Below, one piece after another: positions 8,589 to 17,601 of a stretch of DNA of 64,000 nt. The DNA comes from Thalassolituus sp. UBA674. GTDB taxonomy: Bacteria > Pseudomonadota > Gammaproteobacteria > Pseudomonadales > Oceanobacteraceae. A model generated the notes under the pieces. It made no database searches. It saw only the letters and a program-made list of their open reading frames with translations, and was not told the origin of the DNA. The position numbers and the translations under genes were made by a program. Location: NCBI GenBank assembly GCA_002298335.1, contig DBNK01000003.1, positions 266,508 to 330,507 of the forward strand, in the 5' to 3' direction. Every line of letters begins with the position of its first letter. Position 1 is the first letter of the stretch.

Positions 8589-9021
8589 AAGCCTGAATCA
8601 GTTTCTGAAGATACAACGTGTCATCGTACGGATACGCTGGCTTATATTTACTAAGGTCTGGGGTATGAAGATCGGGAAGAGTACAGTTATATCACTTCGT
8701 ACTAAAATGGATATGACAAACCCAAAAGGAATTCATATAGGAGAAGACACCTATATTGCATTTGAGGTTTCTATACTCGCTCATGATATGTGCCGTGCTA
8801 AAAAAGTGGATACATTCATCGGAGACAGATGCTTTATAGGGTGTAAAAGTATCGTCCTGCCGGGTGTCAGGGTCGGTAATGAATGTATTGTTGCAGCAGG
8901 CTCCGTAGTTACCAAAGATGTGCCTGACAGATGCATAGTTGCGGGTAATCCGGCTGCCATAGTGAAAAGAGACATCCAGGTCGGCCGCTTTGGTGTACTA
9001 AAAAAATCTAAAGAGTCATGA
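8581..9021 (+). CDS. Hexapeptide-repeat O-acyltransferase (WbbJ/LacA type)
   Basis: About 146 residues. The left-handed beta-helix hexapeptide pattern is visible (IGEDTYIAFEVSILAHD, FIGDRCFIGCKSIVLPGVRVG, CIVAAGSVVTKDVPD) and ends with the IVAGNPAAIVK motif of CoA-dependent acetyltransferases, with H in LAHDM as probable catalytic base. I start at ATG 8581, overlapping the previous gene by eight bases, rather than TTG 8566. It probably O-acetylates a sugar of the repeat unit or a precursor. Confidence 0.85.
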   Translation: MFKSLNQFLKIQRVIVRIRWLIFTKVWGMKIGKSTVISLRTKMDMTNPKGIHIGEDTYIAFEVSILAHDMCRAKKVDTFIGDRCFIGCKSIVLPGVRVGNECIVAAGSVVTKDVPDRCIVAGNPAAIVKRDIQVGRFGVLKKSKES

Positions 9022-9052
9022 ACAGAGCTGCAGGAGAATACAGGACTAAGAT

Positions 9053-9952
9053 ATGAAGGTATCGGTTATCATACCCGTAAAGAATCGCCCTGAAGTTATT
9101 CTGCGTGCCATCGGGAGTGCTTTTGCTCAGAGTGTTCGCCCTTATGAGGTGATTGTGGTTGATGATGGTTCAACAGATCAGACCCCTGAGGTCGTAGAAG
9201 AACTGATGCAGTCTGAACCTGCTCTGAAGCTCATCCGTAATGAATCCAGTAGTGGTGCTCCAACAGCACGAAACCAGGGGGCGAATTCAGCAGAGGGCGA
9301 TTTGCTGGCCTTTTTGGATTCAGATGACTGCTGGAAAGAGAATAAGCTGGAATCTCAGCTGAAGCTTCTGCAAATGTATCCACAGACTCCCGCTGTCTTC
9401 ACAGGTTTTGAATTCCATTATGGAGATCGTCAGAAAAAGACCAGCAGAACACCAGACACCGTCGCGAGAAGTGATCTCTATTCAAGAAATGTACTGGGTG
9501 GGTGTTCGTCGGCTTTGGTTCGACGGGATGTCTTTGCGCAGGTCGGAGGATTCAAGCCTGAGATGCCTTCCTGTCAGGACTGGGAACTTTGGTTGAGGCT
9601 TGCGGACATTGGTGACCTCAAAACCATCCCGGAACCATTGGTTGTTTACTACTTTGATGGTGGAATGCGGATATCTAAAAACCGCGAGAATGTTGAGAAC
9701 GGCCATAACATGATTTTCGGTTTGTTACAGGATGAGATCGATAAGCGGCCAGACTCAGGAGTAGTGAAGGCACATCAGCACCTCAGAATGGCTGAAGTGT
9801 ACCTGAAGCAGTTTGATGATATTTCTGCAGTAATCACTTCATTGGGGAGGGCAATAATCAGCAGTCCCAGCCCAGGTTGCCTGTTCCTTGTATTTAAGAG
9901 ACTGGCTCAGATTGTATATTATAAAACCCTTGTCAGAGAGTCAGGAAGCTGA
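9053..9952 (+). CDS. Family 2 glycosyltransferase
   Basis: A 299-residue classical GT2. The N-terminus has VSVIIPVKNRPEVILRAIGSAFAQ and VIVVDDGSTDQTPE (nucleotide binding), then FLDSDDCWKENKLE (DxD), and the acceptor-side SCQDWELWLRLADIG. Cytoplasmic enzyme that adds a sugar to the undecaprenyl-linked repeat. Same direction as its neighbours with a 31-base gap. Sugar specificity unknown. Confidence 0.88.
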   Translation: MKVSVIIPVKNRPEVILRAIGSAFAQSVRPYEVIVVDDGSTDQTPEVVEELMQSEPALKLIRNESSSGAPTARNQGANSAEGDLLAFLDSDDCWKENKLESQLKLLQMYPQTPAVFTGFEFHYGDRQKKTSRTPDTVARSDLYSRNVLGGCSSALVRRDVFAQVGGFKPEMPSCQDWELWLRLADIGDLKTIPEPLVVYYFDGGMRISKNRENVENGHNMIFGLLQDEIDKRPDSGVVKAHQHLRMAEVYLKQFDDISAVITSLGRAIISSPSPGCLFLVFKRLAQIVYYKTLVRESGS

Positions 9953-9998
9953 TGGTGATGTCTGGGAATAAAAGGGTTGTTATTACAGGTGTGTTGTT

Positions 9999-11234
9999 GT
10001 GCTGAGTATTTCTGCACCAGGGCAACCTTGGTATGTTTTCTCTCTGGATAAAGTATTCAGGCTGATGTTTGTTTTGTCACTTCTCCTTATTGTAATTAAT
10101 CTCGACCGGTTTGGTATTAAAGGAAATCCGGTTGAAAAATTAGTAATGATACTTACTTTAGTAGTATTGTACTTCAAAAACGGAATACCTAAAAATATCT
10201 TAGTTTTAGTGTCAGTGATATTGGGAATTACGCTTATTTCAGCGATTTTTACTGATCACCCTCAGTTTTCATGGAAGTACTATTTCAATGGCCTGATCAG
10301 CTTTATGGTCTTCCTTTTTCTACTGGTGACACGTTTAAATAGCAAAGATGTTTTCTTTGTCATGCGATTTATGTGTTTATTGCCGTTTATATGCCTTGTT
10401 GTTGGAGTCGTATATTTTGCAGCAGGAATAAGCAGTGTGTATGGTGTGGATTTCTTAGGCGTTGTCAGACTGAAAGGGTCTATTGAAGCAGCCTATTTTG
10501 GTGCTTTGGCAGGCAATGCAGTAATAGCCAGTGTGTTCCTGTTAGATAGAACCGGTGAAAAAAAATACCTTCTCCTGGCTGTTGTTAATTTAGGCTTTAT
10601 GCTCTTAAGCGGTTCCAGAATGGCAACGGCGATTACAGTTATGAATACCTTCTTCCTGTTCTTCTGGGGATTTAATGGAAGAACAAGTTTTAAGTTTTAT
10701 CTGACATATTTTGGTGTTCTGATTCTGTCACCAGCGATAATTTATCTTTCCATTGGACTATTTACCAGATTTGGCAGTGATTCGATGAGTGGTCGTGATA
10801 TTCTTTGGGAGTATTTTGAACATATATCACAGCTTTACCACAACTTTGGAGTCGGGTTAGGGCATCAGTACATACTTATAGATGAAAGATTGAAAGAGCT
10901 GACAAAAACGGTAGCCGCTCATAATGAGTATCTTCGGCTTCAGCTCGAAATTGGATATTACATGTCCTGGATGGTTTTTGCTCTGATAGGTCTGATGCTG
11001 ATGGTCCATATTTTGAATGTCAGAAAAAAAATAAATGTAAATTTTCTGGCTTATGCTTCGTCGGTTTTCAGCTTTTATATATTTTGTATCACTGATAATG
11101 CAATGAGCGTCACATTTATTTTTATGCATTTCTGGCTTGTAGGTTTAGCCAGTATGGATTACAAGTCTCCGCTCGCAACTGGAGTGACAGAAAGCAGCGT
11201 GTTCAGAAGTATTTCAGCGAGGGGTGGTAATTGA
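9999..11234 (+). CDS. wzy: Wzy-type polysaccharide polymerase
   Basis: A 411-residue membrane protein with about 11-12 hydrophobic helices. The periplasmic loop carries GVGLGHQYI and TVAAHNEYLRLQLEIGYY, the His/Asn/Glu motif of the O-antigen polymerase/ligase (Wzy_C) superfamily, with SGSRMATA before it. Its place between glycosyltransferases and a flippase identifies it as the block polymerase of this locus. The start is GTG 9999, nine bases after AGG. Its stop overlaps the next start (TGATG). AT-rich, like its neighbours. Confidence 0.82.
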   Translation: MLSISAPGQPWYVFSLDKVFRLMFVLSLLLIVINLDRFGIKGNPVEKLVMILTLVVLYFKNGIPKNILVLVSVILGITLISAIFTDHPQFSWKYYFNGLISFMVFLFLLVTRLNSKDVFFVMRFMCLLPFICLVVGVVYFAAGISSVYGVDFLGVVRLKGSIEAAYFGALAGNAVIASVFLLDRTGEKKYLLLAVVNLGFMLLSGSRMATAITVMNTFFLFFWGFNGRTSFKFYLTYFGVLILSPAIIYLSIGLFTRFGSDSMSGRDILWEYFEHISQLYHNFGVGLGHQYILIDERLKELTKTVAAHNEYLRLQLEIGYYMSWMVFALIGLMLMVHILNVRKKINVNFLAYASSVFSFYIFCITDNAMSVTFIFMHFWLVGLASMDYKSPLATGVTESSVFRSISARGGN

Positions 11235-12196
11235 TGGAAGCATCCTCTCAGAAGTCAGCGACTATTTACATCTATCCTGGTACATTAAAAACCAATGAGT
11301 ATATCAGTTCACTATTCCGCGTACTCCAAAAGGCTGGGTTTCGAACTAGGGCATTGAATTCTTCTCTTCGATCTCTCTTTGATAGCGGTTTTTCGAGAAA
11401 GGATATTGCGGTTCTTAATTGGTTTGAAGACCGCGTTGCGTGGAACAGAGGTTTAACTGCATTCATAAAAACTCTTGTGTTTCTTATTCTTCTGAGAGTC
11501 CGTTTCAAGAAAGTTGTGTGGGTGAGACATAACCTTAAGCCACATACAGAATACTCAAAAGTCACTTACGGGGTGGTAATACGCTTATTGAATTTACTGT
11601 CAGACCAAACAGTCACTCACCGTCCCGTTAATGAAATAAAATCTGTATATGTTCCACACCCTATGTACGCATTTGATGTTTCATCGTCAGGAATAAAAGA
11701 CGTGCCGTTCCTGTGGTTTGGAGCTATTAAGCGGTATAAAGGACTGACAGAGTTACTTTCAAGTTGGCCTTCGAATGTTCAGTTGATAATCGCAGGAAAA
11801 TGTTCTGATGACGAGTTGTTGAGTGAAATAACAGATGTGATAGAAACCAGAAAGCTAAAAGTGACCTGGTACAACAGGTTTTTAGAGTATGACGACCTGA
11901 ACGCTCTGATCGCAAGATCTGATATTGTTGTTATGTCTCACTCTGAGGATAGTATGATTGTTAGTGGGATATTTTACCATGCAATGTCCGTAGGCTCAGG
12001 CATTCTTATGAAAAAGTGCAGGTTGTATGATGAGTATTTGATTAATTACCCATTTGTCGCTTCATATTCTGAAGGTGACCTCTCGGATGACTTTCTTAAC
12101 AATATTTCCCGAAGGTTGCCTGTTGATTATAAGATACCTGAGGAGTTTTGTGATGAAAATATCAGTCGCGACTGGTCAAGACTTCTGAGTATCTAA
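11234..12196 (+). CDS. GT-B-fold glycosyltransferase (GT4-like)
   Basis: About 320 residues. The C-terminal half has GT-B features: FLWFGAIKRYKGLTELLSSW, NVQLIIAGKC, and the donor-binding region ARSDIVVMSHSEDSMIVSG. The N-terminal half, with VVWVRHNLKPH, is the acceptor domain. The typical E-x7-E is only partly kept, so the family assignment is moderate. ATG 11234 overlaps the polymerase stop. Likely adds a sugar on the cytoplasmic side of the membrane. Confidence 0.72.
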   Translation: MEASSQKSATIYIYPGTLKTNEYISSLFRVLQKAGFRTRALNSSLRSLFDSGFSRKDIAVLNWFEDRVAWNRGLTAFIKTLVFLILLRVRFKKVVWVRHNLKPHTEYSKVTYGVVIRLLNLLSDQTVTHRPVNEIKSVYVPHPMYAFDVSSSGIKDVPFLWFGAIKRYKGLTELLSSWPSNVQLIIAGKCSDDELLSEITDVIETRKLKVTWYNRFLEYDDLNALIARSDIVVMSHSEDSMIVSGIFYHAMSVGSGILMKKCRLYDEYLINYPFVASYSEGDLSDDFLNNISRRLPVDYKIPEEFCDENISRDWSRLLSI

Positions 12197-12215
12197 ATAG
12201 TACAAGGCATATTAA

Positions 12216-13631
12216 ATGGTTTTTAAATCCGGGGCCTGGAGTATATTTGGTACTCTTTCTGAAAGGTTGTTTACTGTTGCAACCTATGTGATTGTATCCC
12301 GACAAGTAGAGCCGGTTGAATTTGGCCATCTTATCCTGGTTTTTTTATATCTCGAATTAATTTCTTACTTTGCATCTTTTGGTGTTAAAGATAATGTAAT
12401 ATGCAAGACCGATCTGTCCGAAGACTTCCTCTCGACTGCTAAGTTATTTGTTTCAGTGCTGGCTCTCCTCCTTATTGCAGTATCGCTAGCAATTGTTGCA
12501 CCAGTGGCTTATATGGCCTCCGGGGCTGAGTTGGCTGGATTGTTTGCGATTATGGCACTACAACCAGCGTTTATGTGCATGTCTGAGTTCTATCAGGGGA
12601 TTCTGATCAGACGTAAAAAGTTCAAAGAACTTGCTCTCCGAAAATCAGCGATCGCGCTATTGTCCGGCGTGGCAGGTTTTGTTTCAGCCATGTCAGGCTT
12701 CGGAATTTTTTCTATCATAGTCGCCAGATATGTTTACTATATAACAGACCTAATAGTGGTCTACTTTCTTGCCGGAGTGCATTCCTCCTTCGGTTACTCC
12801 AAAAAGGAAATGTCGGATATCTGGCAGTTTGGTTGGAGGCTGTCTTTATCCCAGATTCTGAGCTTTGCCGGAGGAAAAAATACAGATCTCATGGCCACTG
12901 CCTTTCTCGGTCCGGTGTTTCTGGCAATTATTGATGTCGGAAGAAAGTTTCTCCTCACTTTCTATACCGCGTTCCTTTCTCCATTAACAAGTGTTTCTTT
13001 ATCATATATCTCAAAGTCTGAATCTCCGGTTGCAACATATTACAGTTTTGTGCGCTCCAATATAGTTCTCTTTGTTCCGGTTGTCTGTATGATGGGATTC
13101 TTTTCGGATGAAATCATTACAATCGTCTTTGGAGATAAATGGGTTGATAGTATATCTGTATTATTGATTTTGTCATTAACATCGGTTGCTCAGATTTCCA
13201 TTAGATATATTGGGAATATCTGTATTAAATTTGGTCGTCCGGATGTTGTGGTTAGTATTAATCTTATTAATATTCTAATTCTTACAGCGGTGTGCCTGTC
13301 AGCCATGTTGTTTTCTGCAGATTTACTTGTTCTGCTTATTTCTGTTGTAGTTGCTACCTACATTTCAACGGTGGTTAGGGCTGTATATGTTACTATGCAC
13401 CTTGATATTCCTCTTCTTCCTTTCTTTCGTATCCTGCTTGAAGGGGCTCTGGTATATGCATTCTTTTATCTTTCGTCAATGTTTGTCTCTGGTGTCGTAT
13501 TGTCTTACCTTATTGCAGATAATATATTGTGGGAGATTTTTGTCATGGCGCTGACGGCTTTCGTGAATTTGACTTTATATGCACCATTTTTGTATCTGGT
13601 ACTTAAGAATGAATTGCGTCATCTGAGATGA
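12216..13631 (+). CDS. wzx: Wzx-type repeat-unit flippase
   Basis: A 471-residue integral membrane protein with about 12-14 helices of the MOP/polysaccharide-transport superfamily. Visible traits: the N-terminal VFKSGAWSIFGTLSERLFTVATYVI and VSRQVEPVEFGHLILV, typical of lipid-linked-oligosaccharide flippases, and a central SFAGGKNTDLMATAFLGP. It would turn the undecaprenyl-PP repeat to the periplasmic face for the polymerase. Start 19 bases after the preceding stop. Confidence 0.88.
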   Translation: MVFKSGAWSIFGTLSERLFTVATYVIVSRQVEPVEFGHLILVFLYLELISYFASFGVKDNVICKTDLSEDFLSTAKLFVSVLALLLIAVSLAIVAPVAYMASGAELAGLFAIMALQPAFMCMSEFYQGILIRRKKFKELALRKSAIALLSGVAGFVSAMSGFGIFSIIVARYVYYITDLIVVYFLAGVHSSFGYSKKEMSDIWQFGWRLSLSQILSFAGGKNTDLMATAFLGPVFLAIIDVGRKFLLTFYTAFLSPLTSVSLSYISKSESPVATYYSFVRSNIVLFVPVVCMMGFFSDEIITIVFGDKWVDSISVLLILSLTSVAQISIRYIGNICIKFGRPDVVVSINLINILILTAVCLSAMLFSADLLVLLISVVVATYISTVVRAVYVTMHLDIPLLPFFRILLEGALVYAFFYLSSMFVSGVVLSYLIADNILWEIFVMALTAFVNLTLYAPFLYLVLKNELRHLR

Positions 13632-13787
13632 TAACTTGGATTAAATACACAGTGTGTGTCATGATGAGTAAACCTTTAGGTGCAGTTTTTGGCTGAAATG
13701 GAATTAAGTATATAGGTGTATTGAATTTGCTCTGAGCATCAAATTCATATGGTTGTAGTTGTTTTGACCTGTTTAAAAGGTGGGTAA

Positions 13788-15105
13788 ATGTCTGGTAATC
13801 CAGTGGGCGATCTCTGTACAGGATGTGGATCGTGTGTTGCAGCGATCTGACGATCGACTTGAAATGAAATGGAATTCATTGGGCTTTCTTGAACCCGCCT
13901 TGACTGGATTGGGAGACATTGATCCTGATGTAGTTAAATACTGCCCATTCAACAAAACTCCCGATCCTGAGATCGAGACAGAGGATGAACTTTCGGGTAT
14001 TTTTTTAAAAGATGCACCTGAGTTTGATAATAAGCTTGGAAGATATTTTAAGAACTATATTGGTTACAGTAATGAGTTCAGAGAGAGCTCCTCTTCCGGT
14101 GGGTTGGCGACCTCCATATTAAATGGTCTTTTGATAGACGGGATTGTTTCTGGAATCTTTGTTGTGACGGAGGTTGATGGTTCTTATGGCTATCAGATGA
14201 TGGTTGATGTTGAAGATATAACTACAATATCAAAGACCAGATATATCCCAGTAACTCTCGTTGAGCTGTTTGAAAAAATAAATGAATTTGAAGGGGCGGT
14301 GGCCGTTACCGGTGTTGCTTGTTTTATTAAAGCTATCCGTATACGTAAGTATTATGATCCGACGTTGATAAGTAAAATTCCTTTTCTTATCGGAATAATA
14401 TGTGGTGGATGGAAAAGTAGGTTCTTTACCGATTTTTTGTCTGTTAAAACTGGTATTGAAGCAGGGTATTCACATCAGGATTACAGAATAAAGGAAGGGT
14501 CCTTAAGCGCATATAACTACTCTTATGGCGCTTTCGATAAATCCGATGGTGAATTCAAGACAATAAAGATGAAAGAGTTGGGGGATAGGTGGGGAACTGG
14601 ACTATTTAAGTCTCCTGCTTGTGACTTCTGTAGTGATGTTATGAATGAATTGTGCGATATATCCTGGGGGGATGCATGGATTGCAGGTTACAAAGAAGAC
14701 AACAAGGGGCACAGTATTGCTATTGTCAGAACTCAGAAAGCCATGGCTCTTATTGCTTCGTTAATAGCTGAAGGCGATCTGAAGCTCGAGGATATGACTG
14801 TTGAAAAAATGATTGAATCTCAGTCTTCCAGTTTCTACCATAGACAAGACACATTAGCCTTTCGAGTTTTACCCCGAAAGCTTTTCCTGATTCCGTCTCC
14901 TCCAGTTCGAAATAGGCTAAAATCAAATATCTCACCTAGATTTTCTCTAGTCCAAATTTGTCGTCTTGTTACGAGAAAGTCCAGCTTATATTACTGGAAG
15001 AGTACTTCTGGCCCTGAGGGGTACAGTGAAAAGATGAAACTTTTTCTTAAGCTCTTGTTTTTTACGACTAAAATTTACCATAAACTGCGCAGGTTTGGAT
15101 TATGA
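13788..15105 (+). pseudogene. FrhB-like (F420-hydrogenase beta-subunit family) protein, frameshifted near its N-terminus
   Basis: From ATG 13788, which has a strong ribosome site (AAGGTGGG), the frame reads MSGNPVGDLCTGCGSCVAAI and meets TGA at 13848-13850. The +1 frame then continues without a stop to 15105 as DDRLEMKWNSLGFLEPAL and onward. Joined, this is the normal start of the FrhB_FdhB family: an N-terminal CxxCxxC iron-sulfur motif, then a GFLEP segment, then the flavin/substrate domain (SSSGGLATSILNGLL, TGVACFIKAIR, CDFCSDVMNELCDISWGDAW). One surplus base around 13845-13851 explains the break. Such proteins are frequent next to pyruvyltransferases in polysaccharide loci, as here (next gene). 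It may be a mutation, a sequence error, or (less likely) recoding. Confidence 0.75.
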
Positions 15106-15145
15106 TGCTTTTCTGTTACAGTTCCTATATCTATGAGGGATTTTC

Positions 15146-16288
15146 ATGAAGGTTGCAGTTTTAACATTACCCCTCCATACCAACTATGGTGGAAATCTTC
15201 AGGCTTATGCATTAATGGAAACTCTGAAGCTGCTCGAATGTGAGCCTCTTTTTATCAGGCGTGCCAAAGAAAGAAGATCTCTTAAATCCTGGTGTGTAAT
15301 TCTATTAAAGCGTTTCATTAAATGCCTGAAAGTACGTTCTTTTGAATCTTTACTTCCCGAATTCAAAGAGTCCAGAGAGACACCGTTTACGAATTATTAT
15401 TCTGAAATATTTATTAAGGATTGGATAATTCCTTCTTCAGTTCCTATTCGTTCTTCAGGTCAGCTGGCTGATGTTATCCTTGAGAGTAAGATGGATGCAG
15501 TTATTGTGGGGAGTGATCAGGTATGGCGTCCCTCATATGCTCCAAATATTTATGATTATTTTCTGGGATTTTTATCTGAAAATAAAAGCATCAAAAAGAT
15601 CACTTATGCCGCATCGTTCGGTACAAGAGATTGGCTCTTTGATACTTTGCAAACTGAAAGGTGTTCTCATCTTCTGCGAGAGTTTGATTCAGTGTCTGTA
15701 CGTGAAGACTCTGCTGTCACAATGTGTCAGGAAAGGTTCGGTGTTATTGCCCGACATGTGCTTGATCCAACAATGCTTATCCCGCTGAGTTTATACAGAA
15801 ATGTAGTCACTGATAAAGATTTGGTAAAGTATAACTACTCTTCAATTTCCTATGTTCTCGATGAGGCTGATGATGTTGGTCGCTTGATGGATCATATCGA
15901 TAATTATTTCAATGGAGAGCTTATACGCATCAATTCAAGAATTGAAAATAAAGATGCACCATTGGTGGAGAGGATAGCACCGTCAGTTTCATCATGGCTG
16001 GCTTCATTCATGAACAGTGAATATGTTGTAACTGATTCCTTTCACGCTTGTGTATTCAGTATCCTGTTTAATAAGAAGTTTTTTGTTTATTGTAATCCTA
16101 AAAGAGGTAAGTCCCGTTTCGAGTCATTACTGAAGATGTTTGACCTTGAATCAAGAATGATTTCAAGTATAGAAGATTTTGATGGCATTGTTGAACAGGA
16201 GATCGATTGGAGCGGGGTTAATCAACAAGTAAGCCTTGAGCGCGAAAATTCACTGTCTTACTTGCGCGGAGCCCTGTTTGGTGAGTAA
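15146..16288 (+). CDS. Polysaccharide pyruvyltransferase family protein (CsaB/WcaK type)
   Basis: A 380-residue member of PF04230: VAVLTLPLHTNYGGNLQAYAL at the start, then DAVIVGSDQVWRP, ITYAASFGTRDW, VSVREDSAV, LDPTMLI and the late VVTDSFHACVFSILFNKKF. These motifs are the family signature. Known members transfer pyruvate from phosphoenolpyruvate to sugar hydroxyls as a ketal, adding negative charge. It follows the FrhB-like gene, a pairing common in bacterial glycan loci. Substrate specificity cannot be read. Confidence 0.85.
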   Translation: MKVAVLTLPLHTNYGGNLQAYALMETLKLLECEPLFIRRAKERRSLKSWCVILLKRFIKCLKVRSFESLLPEFKESRETPFTNYYSEIFIKDWIIPSSVPIRSSGQLADVILESKMDAVIVGSDQVWRPSYAPNIYDYFLGFLSENKSIKKITYAASFGTRDWLFDTLQTERCSHLLREFDSVSVREDSAVTMCQERFGVIARHVLDPTMLIPLSLYRNVVTDKDLVKYNYSSISYVLDEADDVGRLMDHIDNYFNGELIRINSRIENKDAPLVERIAPSVSSWLASFMNSEYVVTDSFHACVFSILFNKKFFVYCNPKRGKSRFESLLKMFDLESRMISSIEDFDGIVEQEIDWSGVNQQVSLERENSLSYLRGALFGE

Positions 16289-17327
16289 TTCTACACCCTC
16301 TGTGTCAATTATTGTTCCTGCATATAACTCAGAGAAGTGTATTGTTTCTTGTATTAATTCAGTCTTAGTGCAAAGTTATAACGATTTCGAATTGATTGTT
16401 GTGAATGACGGATCTCTTGATCGTACTCCTGAGATTATTAGGCGATTCTCTGAATATGATCAAAGAGTCAAGTTTATTTCTATTCCTAACTCAGGGGTGA
16501 GTGTAGCCCGGCAGGTTGGCTTTGAGGCTTCCTGTGGTGACTGGGTTACCTTTCTTGACTCTGATGACTTTATAGATACCGACTTTATCAAAAATATGAT
16601 TTCGGTCTCTGATGAGAGTGATTTGGTGGTTTCGTCATATACTGAAATATTTGATAGCAGAAAGATTGTTTATGATGTTGATTCCAATTACTACTCAGTT
16701 CTTAATCTACCCCTTTTTTTGGGGAATCACTTAAGTTCCTGTCTGGTGCGTGCTCCCTGGGGAAAGTTATTTAAACGCAATGGTTTTTTATCGGAGATGA
16801 AATCGCCCCTCTTTATTCAGAATATGAGCATAGGAGAGGATACTGTTTTTATGCTGAATTTTCTCTCTATGAAACCAAGGATCAGAGAGTGCGGATCTTC
16901 CAGGTATTACTGGGACCGTCGTAATGATTCTTCACTCACGAAATCCTCTGTGCCGGATGCCTGGATTGATTTCCTAGTCATCTATTACGACATGCTACAT
17001 AATTTGTGCGATCTTGAACCGATACGGGAAAAGGTTGATTACGATCTTATTATGAAGGTCGGTGCCACGGTTGACCGAATAGCTTCAGTGGGCGGAGATA
17101 CGAAGTTTAATCAGTTAAAGAGGTTGAGTGTTTTTGCCAAAAATTCCATTTCTCATTCTTCATACTGGAGTGATAGAAGGTTCTGGGTACCCGGTGTAAA
17201 GTACCTGATAGTTCGTTACTCACCCAGTTTTTCTCTAATGTATCACACTCTTGTCCTATTGAATGACTCGATCTTGAGACTGAGAAATATAAAGAAACGA
17301 TTTCGCTCGGATTCTAACCCAAGGTAA
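16281..17327 (+). CDS. Family 2 glycosyltransferase
   Basis: About 348 residues with SVSIIVPAYNSEKCIVSC, LIVVNDGSLDRTPEII, NSGVSVARQVGFEAS and the DxD segment FLDSDDFIDTDF, a full GT2 core, followed by a variable C-terminal region. I start at GTG 16281, which overlaps the end of the pyruvyltransferase gene by eight bases and has GGAG nine bases upstream. It is the last gene of the AT-rich cassette. Confidence 0.88.
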   Translation: MSNSTPSVSIIVPAYNSEKCIVSCINSVLVQSYNDFELIVVNDGSLDRTPEIIRRFSEYDQRVKFISIPNSGVSVARQVGFEASCGDWVTFLDSDDFIDTDFIKNMISVSDESDLVVSSYTEIFDSRKIVYDVDSNYYSVLNLPLFLGNHLSSCLVRAPWGKLFKRNGFLSEMKSPLFIQNMSIGEDTVFMLNFLSMKPRIRECGSSRYYWDRRNDSSLTKSSVPDAWIDFLVIYYDMLHNLCDLEPIREKVDYDLIMKVGATVDRIASVGGDTKFNQLKRLSVFAKNSISHSSYWSDRRFWVPGVKYLIVRYSPSFSLMYHTLVLLNDSILRLRNIKKRFRSDSNPR

Positions 17328-17539
17328 TAATCTGTAAATGCTCTTTCTACGTCCGGAATATGCCTTTGACTTCAGTTTGGGTTTTTAATCCTTATTCCCA
17401 ACCGCACAATCCAGGTGTCGAAAATTGACTTTGCTGCGATGAAGTATCAAGGCGTATAACGCTTTGACTATGATCCGGCCTTTGACCGGGCTATAGTTGC
17501 ACTCTGTTCGTATCAGCACACTGTGCTGTAAAGTTTTGG

Positions 17540-17564
17540 GAGATGACCTGTGTGTCATCTCTTT
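17540..17564 (+). promoter_or_regulatory. Leader hairpin before manC
   Basis: Perfect eight-base stem GAGATGAC/GTCATCTC with loop CTGTGT, followed by TTT. A second hairpin GCCCT/AGGGC (17580-17594) lies just after an AGGAGG and just before the manC start. Together they could form a transcript leader that dampens or attenuates manC; the T-run is too short to call a terminator with confidence. Confidence 0.4.
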
Positions 17565-17601
17565 GTAGTTCCAGGAGGAGCCCTGTTGTAGGGCATTAGT
17601 T

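Noticed and set aside
13845..13851. Programmed +1 frameshift like prfB at ATC TGA C
   Set aside because: Weak stop context fits, but no properly spaced Shine-Dalgarno stimulator is present and tRNA-Ile cannot re-pair on UCU; kept only as a minor alternative to mutation or sequence error.
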